From positions 186,001 through 250,000 of the forward strand of contig NZ_JSUS01000064.1 of the NCBI RefSeq assembly GCF_000805455.1: a DNA stretch of 64,000 bases, in the 5' to 3' direction. This DNA is from Acinetobacter sp. A47 (GTDB lineage Bacteria; Pseudomonadota; Gammaproteobacteria; Pseudomonadales; Moraxellaceae). Shown here piece by piece: positions 1 through 7,019 of the stretch. Numbering within the stretch: the stretch's first letter is position 1; every line of letters begins with the position of its first letter. The notes beneath the pieces were generated by a model. It made no database searches and was not told the origin of the DNA. It was given only the letters and a program-made list of their open reading frames with translations. A program made the translations under genes and the position numbers.

Positions 1-505
1 AGTTACCACGCAGCGCGACATTACCTTTGACCGATTGATAGACAGCACCGCCATAGAGTTGAAAATCAGTAACCGGACTGAACCCGAAAATCATACTGAT
101 ACTTTCGCTGTCGACATTGACCGATGTCCCTTGCTGGGTGAATTCATTGTCCGAGAAAGTATTATTGGATTGCATCGGATAGGTAATGTCGGCTCCAAAA
201 GGCTGGTCATAGAGCAAACCAAAACTGATCCGGTCGGTCAGCTGCAGCTTGAGTGCAGCAGCATAATATTGAAAGCTGTTGCCCATATTGCCTGAGTTCA
301 GGTTGGATGGATCATTGACCAGTTCCGGCCGATTACGGATTTTCCCTGAAATATCAGGATCGACCGCAGTGGCACTGACCTCGACATAATTGCCATTTTC
401 CAGAAACGCCAACATGGACTGGCCGGACTGATCCAGTGCAGCAGCATGGTTGAGGGGACTGGCCAATAGGGCATAGATGCCGGCTAAAATTGAATTGCGT
501 TTCAT
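1..505 (-). CDS. FadL/OMPP1-type outer membrane transport protein (3' part missing)
   Basis: The first 168 codons of a gene whose C-terminal part lies beyond the left edge. The protein starts MKRNSILAGIYALLASP, a signal peptide ending near an Ala-Ala-Ala stretch. It continues ALDQSGQSMLAFLENGNY, then alternating amphipathic stretches that include ISFGLLYDQPFGADITYP, as in the long-chain fatty acid/aromatic hydrocarbon porins of the FadL family. Such proteins form a 14-strand outer membrane barrel that takes up hydrophobic substrates. The start is supported by an AAGGATG ribosome site about 8 bases upstream. The substrate cannot be told from this fragment. Family assignment rests on remembered similarity to Acinetobacter FadL-like proteins, so another barrel family remains possible. 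Confidence 0.72.
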   Translation of the reverse strand, partial: MKRNSILAGIYALLASPLNHAAALDQSGQSMLAFLENGNYVEVSATAVDPDISGKIRNRPELVNDPSNLNSGNMGNSFQYYAAALKLQLTDRISFGLLYDQPFGADITYPMQSNNTFSDNEFTQQGTSVNVDSESISMIFGFSPVTDFQLYGGAVYQSVKGNVALRGN

Positions 506-720
506 ACTGATCATCCTTGTAAAACCGTATCTTATTTTTAGAACTGATATTTTTATTAACGGTCATCTTTTCTATTTAGAGCAATTTGATTTCACTCGAT
601 ATTTTAAATAGAAAACTCATGTCCATACAGATAGTGAAGCATCTTTTCAGGGCATGGAACAGGGTTGCAAATATGCAGAATGGGGGGCTAAGCGGTCAAA
701 AAGGCCTTATTCAGACCAGA

Positions 721-751
721 AAAAACCTTGTGAGCGGGCACAAGGTTTTTT
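721..751 (-). terminator. Rho-independent terminator of the usp gene
   Basis: A perfect AAAACCTTGTG / CACAAGGTTTT hairpin with a 6-base loop lies just past the stop codon of the stress protein gene. It is followed by T-runs on both strands, so it can also stop transcription on the plus strand. Confidence 0.8.
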
Positions 752-766
752 AGCACAATTGAGCAG

Positions 767-1207
767 TTATTGTTTGACGATGAGTACCGGAATATGCGAT
801 TCGGTCAGCACGGCACGGGCCACACTTCCCAGCAATAAACGTTTGACGCCGGTACGGCCATGCGAGCCCATGACGATCAGATCAGCGCCAATTTCATCGG
901 CAACGAAAATAATGCCTTCACTGGCTGAACCATGATGAATCTTGGTATTGACTTCGATGCCATCACGAACAAAAGACTGGGAAATATCCTGTAACTGGGT
1001 TTTGGCATGCGCTTCAGCCTGCATAAAATAATCGGTTACCGCAGGAGCAAATTGATAAAAATCCACACCAACAAAGGGGTCAACCACCACTACACTCAGA
1101 ATGGTCACTTTAGCCCCTGATAATTTTGCCAAGGACAAGGCATGTTCAACTGCAGCATAGGAAATCGGAGAATCGTCAACAGGTACCAATATATTTTGAT
1201 AAGACAT
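767..1207 (-). CDS. Universal stress protein, UspA family
   Basis: A 146-residue single-domain Usp protein of typical length. The N-terminus YQNILVPVDDS is the usual first strand with the nucleotide-contacting Asp. Residues about 114-128 (GSHGRTG, then LLGS) match the G-2x-G-9x-G-S/T ATP-binding signature. Such proteins are cytoplasmic dimers induced by starvation or stress, and their molecular role is often unclear. The gene stands alone. Its start is preceded by a GGAGTAA-like ribosome site, and a strong hairpin follows the stop. There is nothing to link it to one particular stress. Confidence 0.93.
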   Translation of the reverse strand: MSYQNILVPVDDSPISYAAVEHALSLAKLSGAKVTILSVVVVDPFVGVDFYQFAPAVTDYFMQAEAHAKTQLQDISQSFVRDGIEVNTKIHHGSASEGIIFVADEIGADLIVMGSHGRTGVKRLLLGSVARAVLTESHIPVLIVKQ

Positions 1208-1454
1208 CTTATATTACTCCTTTATGGTTATAAAAATGATCGGATATAAGATGTTGATAACATATTGAGTCTACGCGAGCAAACCGGCGTAGCTGCACAG
1301 GTTCGGATAAAATAGAAAATAATCTGTAAAAACAATAGATTTCCATGCAAAATAGAGCGGTAGGAGAATCACTGTATTTTTGTAATTCCAGTCACTGTCC
1401 CGTTGGGAGCATACCGGAACATTCAGGCACCATTGCACATCATAAGGAAGGTCT

Positions 1455-1745
1455 GTGTTACTGAGTCTAGAGGCATTTAAACAGCAAAAGTTTGACCAGC
1501 TGGCCGCCAGAATCATGGCCAATCCTGAAGCTTATCTGGACTTTGACTCGGTTGCAGATTTTTATCAGGCGACATGGCTAGATGAGTTTCCACAAGGTAC
1601 AACCTGGTCTGCGACTGGTCTGGATGACGGGGCTGAACAGTTTTATGCCATGATTGAATATAAAGATCATTATCTCTATATCAGCTGTCTGCACAGCGTG
1701 ACAGTTAAATTAGGCAGGCGTCATCATTACAACAAAAATAACTAA
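1455..1745 (+). CDS. Conserved hypothetical protein, 96 aa
   Basis: Not recognised. The reading frame opens with GTG, and AAGGAAG sits 5-10 bases upstream, a good ribosome site that supports this start. The product is acidic in the first two thirds (QKFDQLAARIMANPEAYLDF is helical) and ends in a basic tail LGRRHHYNKNN. It has no signal peptide, membrane segment or cysteine motif. It is a free-standing gene between the divergent usp gene and the DUF2505 gene. The good ribosome site and normal base composition argue that it is real, but no function can be given. Confidence 0.6.
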   Translation: MLLSLEAFKQQKFDQLAARIMANPEAYLDFDSVADFYQATWLDEFPQGTTWSATGLDDGAEQFYAMIEYKDHYLYISCLHSVTVKLGRRHHYNKNN

Positions 1746-1853
1746 TCCGAACAGTCATCTATTTTTCAATGACTGCACCTTGGAGAGCTCAGGCCGGATG
1801 CTATACTTTTGCGCAATGATGAAATCCTAATAAAACAAAATGGACATTTAAAA

Positions 1854-2345
1854 ATGGCGCATCAATTTACAGTGAATGAAACAATTCATGGTGTTTCGAT
1901 TGAGGACTTTTCCAGGCTGGTGGCAGATACGTCATTGCATGAAGCGGTGTGTAAACGTATTCCCGGAGAAAATCTGGAAATTATTGAATCTGCGGTAAAT
2001 GGTGACATTTATACCTTACGCCGTGAATATAATCTGGATGTGAATATTCCGGATGTGGCAAAAAAATTATTAAAAAATGCGTTCCGTTTAAAACGTGCCG
2101 ATATTACCCATTTAAAGAACTTGACCTCTACGGTTGAACTGGGCGCAAACCTGCCTTTGGAAGCCAAAGGCGAACGTAGCGTGACTGGCGACAGTGAAAA
2201 AGTGAATATCTCTCTAACCTGGACGGTTAAAGTCAAAGTGCCATTGATTGGTGGCATGTTAGAGAAGCATGCTGAGGGTGAAATCCGTAAATTCAGCAAT
2301 CTTGAAATCGAGATCGTTGCCGATGAATTAAAGAAACATCTTTAA
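1854..2345 (+). CDS. DUF2505 family protein
   Basis: About 163 residues starting MAHQFTVNETIHG. The frame is open further upstream, to a TTG at 1809, but the ATG at 1854 begins exactly where the conserved domain begins and is preferred. The whole protein matches my memory of the DUF2505 family: an SRPBCC/START-like alpha-beta fold with an N-terminal strand, the helix VSIEDFSRLVADTSLHEAV, and a C-terminal helix ending in basic residues. Members may bind a hydrophobic ligand, but none is defined. It is a single gene closed by a terminator. Confidence 0.72.
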   Translation: MAHQFTVNETIHGVSIEDFSRLVADTSLHEAVCKRIPGENLEIIESAVNGDIYTLRREYNLDVNIPDVAKKLLKNAFRLKRADITHLKNLTSTVELGANLPLEAKGERSVTGDSEKVNISLTWTVKVKVPLIGGMLEKHAEGEIRKFSNLEIEIVADELKKHL

Positions 2346-2361
2346 CTTATTCAATAAACAG

Positions 2362-2387
2362 AAAACTCTCCGATCGGGGAGTTTTTT
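2362..2387 (+). terminator. Terminator after the DUF2505 gene
   Basis: An AAAACTCTCC / GGGGAGTTTT hairpin followed by six Ts starts 16 bases after the stop codon. It also faces the end of the convergent small membrane protein gene. Confidence 0.85.
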
Positions 2388-2390
2388 GTT

Positions 2391-2594
2391 TTAGAAACGC
2401 AGAAAATAGGGAAGTATTGAAAACAATATACCTGTCATGCTGATCAGCACGGTACTGTCCATAAAATAGGTAAAGAACATCAGAACCAGACCGCAGACCA
2501 ACGGCACAGTCATGTGCTGCTTTTTGCCATACAAAAAATAGCCTAAGCCAATCGAGCTAAAGATCACACCTAAAAACAGTTGCGTTGCATTCAT
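2391..2594 (-). CDS. Small inner-membrane protein, 67 aa
   Basis: A short, almost wholly hydrophobic protein with two to three membrane segments: LFLGVIFSSIGLGYFLYG (residues about 6-23), VPLVCGLVLMFFTYF (about 30-45), and a third stretch to the C-terminus. The GLGYFxYGKKQ signature recalls a family of short membrane proteins sometimes labelled 'amino acid transport protein', a name with little experimental backing. The stop lies just past the shared terminator. No operon partner. Function unknown. Confidence 0.6.
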   Translation of the reverse strand: MNATQLFLGVIFSSIGLGYFLYGKKQHMTVPLVCGLVLMFFTYFMDSTVLISMTGILFSILPYFLRF

Positions 2595-2725
2595 TGGGAT
2601 TTGCCCGTGTTATTTTTTTCGCAAATATATTATGACAATATTCTTAAATGAAAATTATAGAAGCATTATTCAATATCCCATAATATGGTAGCCACAATTT
2701 GTTAAAACAATTATAAGGGCGTGGG

Positions 2726-3214
2726 ATGAGTGTAATTCTACCTGTAGCACAACGTGGTGAAGAGATTCTAAAAATTAAAGCGGCAACGGTTGCTGACGGG
2801 GAGTTTAACAGTGAATGGTTATTGCAACTGGCGTCGGCCATGCATGCAACCATGCTGGAACGTAATGGTGTCGGGATTGCCGCGCCGCAGGTCTATATTT
2901 CAAAACGCTTGATTATTGTGGCTTCGCGACCGAATCCACGTTATCCCGATGCACCGGAAATGGATGCGGTGGTGATGGTCAATCCCGAGATTCTAGAGTT
3001 TTCCGGAGCGACCTGTTTCGGTGAAGAAGGCTGTCTAAGCGTGCCGAATGAACGGGGACAGGTGGAACGGGCACAGGCGATCAAAGTACGCTATTACACT
3101 TTGCAGGGCGAAGTGATTGAAACGGTTTTTGATGGCTTTCCGGCGCGTATTGTTCAGCATGAAGTCGATCATCTGGATGGGATCTTGTTTGTTGAGCGAC
3201 TGGCGCTAACCTGA
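2726..3214 (+). CDS. def: Peptide deformylase
   Basis: A 162-residue metallohydrolase that removes the N-formyl group from new proteins. All three family motifs are visible: GVGIAAPQ (residues 48-55), EGCLS with the metal-ligand Cys103, and QHEVDH with ligands His145 and His149 and catalytic Glu146. The start ATG follows GGGCGTGGG. It is not next to fmt (formyltransferase), where the housekeeping def usually sits, so this may be a second deformylase of the cell. That is an inference, since the rest of the genome is not visible. Confidence 0.93.
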   Translation: MSVILPVAQRGEEILKIKAATVADGEFNSEWLLQLASAMHATMLERNGVGIAAPQVYISKRLIIVASRPNPRYPDAPEMDAVVMVNPEILEFSGATCFGEEGCLSVPNERGQVERAQAIKVRYYTLQGEVIETVFDGFPARIVQHEVDHLDGILFVERLALT

Positions 3215-3350
3215 GCCGTGTCAGATTGCGGGCAGATCGGACGTCAACGATCTTGCAATGATTACAAAAGCGATAAAATCAAGCTTATCAGGCTCCTGTA
3301 CTATAAATTTTAATCACCTTTAAAATTTGACTGTTGCAAGGCGGCTGACC

Positions 3351-4628
3351 ATGAAAACCCCTCTTCCTGACTATTTGGCACATGTGATCGAGGCTTGCGA
3401 TACAGATAACAGGGGACAACTGGCCGATTATATTCCTGAGCTGGCCAACGCCAATCCAGACCGCTTGGCGCTGGCCTTGTCGACCGTTGATGGTGAAATC
3501 TATTCTGTTGGGGACGATGAGGTTGAGTTTACGATCCAGTCGATGTCCAAACCTTTCACCTATGCCTATGTGCTGCAACAGCTTGGCGTTGATGCGGTAT
3601 TGGAAAAAGTCGGGGTCGAACCATCAGGCGAAGCCTTTAATGAAATTTCATTGGGAAAAGATCGCCGTCCCAAGAACCCGATGATTAACTCGGGTGCTAT
3701 CACCACACATTCCTTGATTCCAGGCAAAGACGATCTGTCCGGCGCAGAAATTTTACGTCAGTTTATGAGCGAGCTGGCAGGACGTGAACTGCGCTTCGAT
3801 GATGCTGTTTATGAGTCAGAAGTAAAAACCGCTTATCGCAATCTCTCTATTGGTTATATGTTGCGAACCGTGGGGATTTTGGAATCCGATCCTGTTGATA
3901 TTGTGAATGGCTATATCCGTCAATGCGCGATCTTGGTGACGGTCAAAGATCTGGTACGCATGGGTAGTGTTTTTGCTAATGGCGGAGTTGACCCTAAAAC
4001 TGGAAAGCGTTTATTGAATCGTGCTGTGGTACGTCAAGTTCTGAGCGTGATGATGAGCTGCGGGATGTACGATGCTGCGGGGGATTGGCTCACGACGGTT
4101 GGTATTCCTGCCAAAAGTGGTGTTGCAGGTGGAATCCTGGGGGTGTTGCCGGGTCAGGTCAGCATAGCGGCTTTTTCTCCTCGACTCGATGAACATGGCA
4201 ATAGTGTACGCGGCATTGATATCATGGAAAGACTCTCTCGTGATATGGGGCTGCATTTGATGGAAGGCACACCTTCCGCACAAACCATTGTACAGAGCCA
4301 TTATCGCACCGGAAAAGATGCGTCTTTAAGTGTCTATGTACTGCGCGGTGTCTTGAAATTTACTGAAGCGGAAATGTTGTTACGAACGTTGCAATGTGAG
4401 CCAGTCGATAACAGTAGCATCGTGATTGATTTATCCCAGATTTCTCTCATTCATGATGTCGGAAAACGGATGTTTTTAGAAGGCATAGATCGTTTGATTG
4501 ATGATGGTCATAGCTTGCTTTTGGTTGATCCTGAGCAGCGTCTGGATAACGCACGAACGCATAAAGATCGGGTCTTGCATGTTTATCAGAATCTTGAGGA
4601 TTTGATTGAGAAGCATAAGGAGCTGTGA
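3351..4628 (+). CDS. glsA: Glutaminase A with C-terminal STAS domain
   Basis: Hydrolyses L-glutamine to glutamate and ammonia in the cytoplasm. Residues about 1-300 form the serine-dependent beta-lactamase-like glutaminase fold. The S-x-x-K catalytic pair is Ser64 and Lys67 in QSMSKPF, followed by NPMINSGAI and the loop SGVAGGILG. Residues about 320-420 form a STAS domain (SSIVIDLSQISLIHDVGKRM), so the protein is 425 residues long against about 310 for glutaminase alone. The ATG at 3351 with AAGGCGG upstream is preferred to an upstream TTG in the same frame. The stop codon borders the AT-rich retron-like cassette. The STAS domain may mediate regulation or assembly. Confidence 0.92.
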   Translation: MKTPLPDYLAHVIEACDTDNRGQLADYIPELANANPDRLALALSTVDGEIYSVGDDEVEFTIQSMSKPFTYAYVLQQLGVDAVLEKVGVEPSGEAFNEISLGKDRRPKNPMINSGAITTHSLIPGKDDLSGAEILRQFMSELAGRELRFDDAVYESEVKTAYRNLSIGYMLRTVGILESDPVDIVNGYIRQCAILVTVKDLVRMGSVFANGGVDPKTGKRLLNRAVVRQVLSVMMSCGMYDAAGDWLTTVGIPAKSGVAGGILGVLPGQVSIAAFSPRLDEHGNSVRGIDIMERLSRDMGLHLMEGTPSAQTIVQSHYRTGKDASLSVYVLRGVLKFTEAEMLLRTLQCEPVDNSSIVIDLSQISLIHDVGKRMFLEGIDRLIDDGHSLLLVDPEQRLDNARTHKDRVLHVYQNLEDLIEKHKEL

Positions 4629-4690
4629 GAGCCTATATTGAAATGATGTAGGTTCTAAAGAGTATTAATTAAACAAGAAGATTCTAATAA

Positions 4691-4719
4691 TTGATAGTAA
4701 TTTTAAAAAGAATTATTAA
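4691..4719 (+). promoter_or_regulatory. Candidate sigma-70 promoter of the retron-like cassette
   Basis: TTGATA and TATTAA are separated by 17 bases, upstream of the structured leader and the reverse transcriptase gene. In such AT-rich DNA chance matches are common, so this is only a candidate. Another -10-like TATTAA lies at 4777-4782. Confidence 0.35.
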
Positions 4720-4794
4720 AAAATATAAACTAATATTAAATTACTTTTAAGAGCTAGAGTCGATAGATAAGGCTTTTATTAAATATTGAAATCT

Positions 4795-5025
4795 GCTATA
4801 AATAGTATAACCCAAGCGTTTCGTTTGGTTACGTATGTTACTCAAAAAAATCAGTGCTTATTGGCTAGTTTTAACTAGTGCTATTTAATAAATAGCTTGT
4901 GGGGAGAGGTGTCGTTTCCGTCATTTGTTCCAAATAATCCTGATAGTCGAGGGTAGTAATCTTAGTGTTTATTTAAGTGCTACTGAGTAACGAAGTAAAT
5001 TGAGATTACAGGCTCTATGTATTGT
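4795..5025 (+). ncRNA. Candidate retron msr-msd RNA
   Basis: Directly upstream of the RT gene is a run of hairpins. AACCCAAGCG-TTT-CGTTTGGTT (4809-4830) has one bulge and a TTT loop. CTAGTT/AACTAG lies at 4865-4878, GCTATTT-AAT-AAATAGC at 4880-4896 and ATTTG-TTC-CAAAT at 4923-4935. A longer stem has arms GTAATCT at 4956-4962 and AGATTAC at 5003-5009. Small hairpins with TTT loops followed by one long hairpin is the layout of retron msr then msd. An outer pairing of 4795-4805 with 5015-5025 (9 of 11 positions, one wobble) could be the a1/a2 stem. The boundaries are by eye and uncertain, and the priming guanosine is not assigned. Confidence 0.5.
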
Positions 5026-5044
5026 TTTTTAGAGTTTAATCTAT

Positions 5045-6262
5045 TTGGCATTTAGAGTACCCTCGCTATATCACATGATAAATTCAAAATATATTTTTAA
5101 AGGCTCTAAAATTGATAGTTTAGATAAATTATCTGAAGTTTTAGATATAGATATTGATGAGTTGACGAATGCCCTTTTGTTGGAGGATGAAGCTAAATAT
5201 AAAGCTGGCTTTGTAAAAAAAAGTAATGGGAAATTAAGAAATATTTATAACCCTAATACTATCTTAAGAAAAATACAAAGAAGAATAAAGAATAGAATTT
5301 TTTGTCAAATTGAGTGGCCAGATTATATTTTTGGCTCTATTCCAGCAGATGAAATATCTTCAAATGATTATGTTGCTAGTGCTGCAAAACACTGTGGGGC
5401 TAGATCAATACTTAAACTAGATATAGAAGATTTTTTTGATAATATTACTCAGGAATTAGTTGAAAAAATATTTAAAGATTTTTTTAAGTATGATCAAGAT
5501 GATTTACCTAGAATTTTAGCACAGCTATGTTGTGTAGATGGGAAAGTTCCACAAGGAGGTATTACTTCAAGCTATTTAGCTTCTTTAGCATTATTTTCTA
5601 TAGAGGAAAGATTATTTTTTAGGTTGAAAAATAAAAAATTAACATACACTAGATATGTGGATGATATTACAATTTCAAGTAAAAATTCTGAATATAATTT
5701 TGACTCAATTATAAAAATTGTAGAAGGTCAATTAAATAGTATAGATTTGCCCTTAAATATTGAAAAAATAAATATTGAACGATTTTCTACTAAAGCATTA
5801 AAAGTTCATAATATAAGAGTTGATTTAAAAACACCAAGATTCGATAAGTCTGAAGTTAAAAATATACGAGCTGCAATTCATAGATTAGAAAAATTAGTCA
5901 AGAAGCCAAATTATAGAACACATTATTTTTATAGAATTGATTTCAATAGATGCCAAGGCTTGGTTAGTAAATTATCTCGTGTTAATCATGCTTCAGTAGA
6001 AAAGCTTCAGCGTAAACTTGACACAATTAAACCTTTGCCCAACCGATCGGATATAGTTTTTATTGAAACATCAATTGAATCATTAAGAAAATACTTTTCC
6101 TCGCAAAAAGAAAGTGGTTCATTTATTTATAATAGGAAGTTTTTTAAAATTCAGCATAGAATTGGTTTTCTTAAGTCTCACCCTAAGGGAATATATACTG
6201 AAAGGGCAAACTCTTTGAATGCGGAATTACAGAAATATAGGTTGAAGCAAATTAATGGTTAA
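5045..6262 (+). CDS. Retron-type reverse transcriptase
   Basis: A 405-residue RNA-directed DNA polymerase. Visible RT blocks in order: LDIEDFFDNI with the first catalytic Asp126, VPQGGITSSYLA (about 168-179), and YTRYVDDITIS with Asp206 and Asp207. VHNIRVD (254-260) stands where retron RTs usually carry VTG. There is no maturase, endonuclease or integrase domain, so a group II intron or retrotransposon is unlikely. A hairpin-rich leader upstream and a two-TM gene overlapping its end give the ncRNA-RT-effector order of retrons. The frame begins with TTG at 5045 (AGAG 10 bases upstream); the first ATG is at 5075, and the true start is undecided. Codon use is far more AT-rich than in neighbouring genes, a sign of horizontal transfer. 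Confidence 0.88.
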   Translation: MAFRVPSLYHMINSKYIFKGSKIDSLDKLSEVLDIDIDELTNALLLEDEAKYKAGFVKKSNGKLRNIYNPNTILRKIQRRIKNRIFCQIEWPDYIFGSIPADEISSNDYVASAAKHCGARSILKLDIEDFFDNITQELVEKIFKDFFKYDQDDLPRILAQLCCVDGKVPQGGITSSYLASLALFSIEERLFFRLKNKKLTYTRYVDDITISSKNSEYNFDSIIKIVEGQLNSIDLPLNIEKINIERFSTKALKVHNIRVDLKTPRFDKSEVKNIRAAIHRLEKLVKKPNYRTHYFYRIDFNRCQGLVSKLSRVNHASVEKLQRKLDTIKPLPNRSDIVFIETSIESLRKYFSSQKESGSFIYNRKFFKIQHRIGFLKSHPKGIYTERANSLNAELQKYRLKQING

Positions 6263-6962
6263 GCTAGCAAGAAATAGTTTTTTAATTAATAAAGTTATCA
6301 AAATAGTTTGGTTTTTAGCAGCTTGTTCTACGTTATATTTTTTTAGTTGTAATTTTTTCTTTATTTTAAGAGAGGGATTTCAATTCGAGCCATCAAGTAA
6401 TGGATTAGGGATTTTTTTTGAATTAAATAAATATATTTTTCAAATTCCTATCTTTGCTGCGGCAATTACTACAGCATTGTTAGGTTGGATAACTGTTCAG
6501 ATTTATTTGGAAACCTATTTGACTACTCACACTAATAATTTAAATACACAGAAGGTTAATCAGTACTCTACATATCTTCAGCACTATAAAAATTTCCTTG
6601 AAACAGTTGATATATATATAGAACATAGCAATTATTTGAAATCAAACTCAATTGATCGTTTGTTCTTTTATCGGGTAATATACCCTAATTCTTTTGATGG
6701 CGACTTAAATATTTCTGAAAAATATAAAGAAATTATTTTTTTGATCGATAGTAACATAAAATTTTTGAATGAAGATCTTCCTAGGAAAATAGGATATTCT
6801 GAGCATATTAAAAGATTAATTGCGCATGCTGAAAATTTGGGAATAAGTATTCAAGAGTGTGATAGAAAAGATTTTATTAAATTGGAATATGATTTTTATT
6901 TATTTATTAACAACATAAATAAAAGTTTAGTTGTAAATGAACTAACAAGACCAGAATATTAG
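6255..6962 (+). CDS. Two-transmembrane protein, probable retron effector
   Basis: 235 residues. TM1 spans about 13-37 (FLAACSTLYFFSCNFFFIL) and TM2 about 61-85 (FAAAITTALLGWITVQIYL). A soluble, probably cytoplasmic domain of about 145 residues follows, rich in Lys, Asn, Tyr and Ile. The ATG overlaps the RT stop by 8 bases (ATGGTTAA), so the two proteins are very likely translationally coupled and made in a fixed ratio. Known retrons such as Ec48 pair the RT with a two-TM protein that damages the inner membrane when phage disturbs the host. By analogy this is the toxic arm of the system. Assignment rests on architecture, and I do not recognise the sequence itself. Confidence 0.7.
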   Translation: MVKLARNSFLINKVIKIVWFLAACSTLYFFSCNFFFILREGFQFEPSSNGLGIFFELNKYIFQIPIFAAAITTALLGWITVQIYLETYLTTHTNNLNTQKVNQYSTYLQHYKNFLETVDIYIEHSNYLKSNSIDRLFFYRVIYPNSFDGDLNISEKYKEIIFLIDSNIKFLNEDLPRKIGYSEHIKRLIAHAENLGISIQECDRKDFIKLEYDFYLFINNINKSLVVNELTRPEY

Positions 6963-6967
6963 TCTTA

Positions 6968-7002
6968 TTAGATTAGACATTAAAATTTAATGTCTAATCT
7001 AA
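6968..7002. terminator. 17-bp perfect inverted repeat closing the retron-like cassette
   Basis: TTAGATTAGACATTAAA is followed by one A and then its exact reverse complement. It lies 5 bases after the effector stop and 17 bases before the end of convergent metH. It can act as a bidirectional transcription stop, although the T-tract is poor and the stem is AT-rich. It may also mark the cassette boundary. Confidence 0.6.
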
Positions 7003-7019
7003 CTTATTAGAGATAATTT

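Larger units (their letters stand above)
4629..5044 (+). other. AT-rich leader of the retron-like cassette
   Basis: 416 bases without a convincing protein gene. From 4660 on the base composition falls sharply (long A/T runs). A promoter-like pair TTGATA (4691-4696) and TATTAA (4714-4719) with 17-base spacing is present. The second half is full of short perfect hairpins, described under the ncRNA candidate. The 7-base string AGAGCCT at 4628-4634, overlapping the glsA stop, is the exact reverse complement of AGGCTCT at 5010-5016 just after the main stem. I do not know whether that pairing matters. Confidence 0.7.

Noticed and set aside
1271..1522. Minus-strand frame of 83 codons
   Set aside because: It overlaps the start of the plus-strand gene at 1455, which has a good ribosome site. 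The product looks random (Cys/Trp/Asn-rich).
4628..5016. AGAGCCT/AGGCTCT as the retron a1/a2 stem
   Set aside because: The pairing is exact but only 7 bp, it overlaps the glsA stop codon, and it would make an RNA of about 390 nt, longer than usual. It is kept only as a remark.
5045..6262. Group II intron or diversity-generating retroelement RT
   Set aside because: No maturase or endonuclease domain, no intron ribozyme-like end, and no template/variable repeat or target gene nearby.
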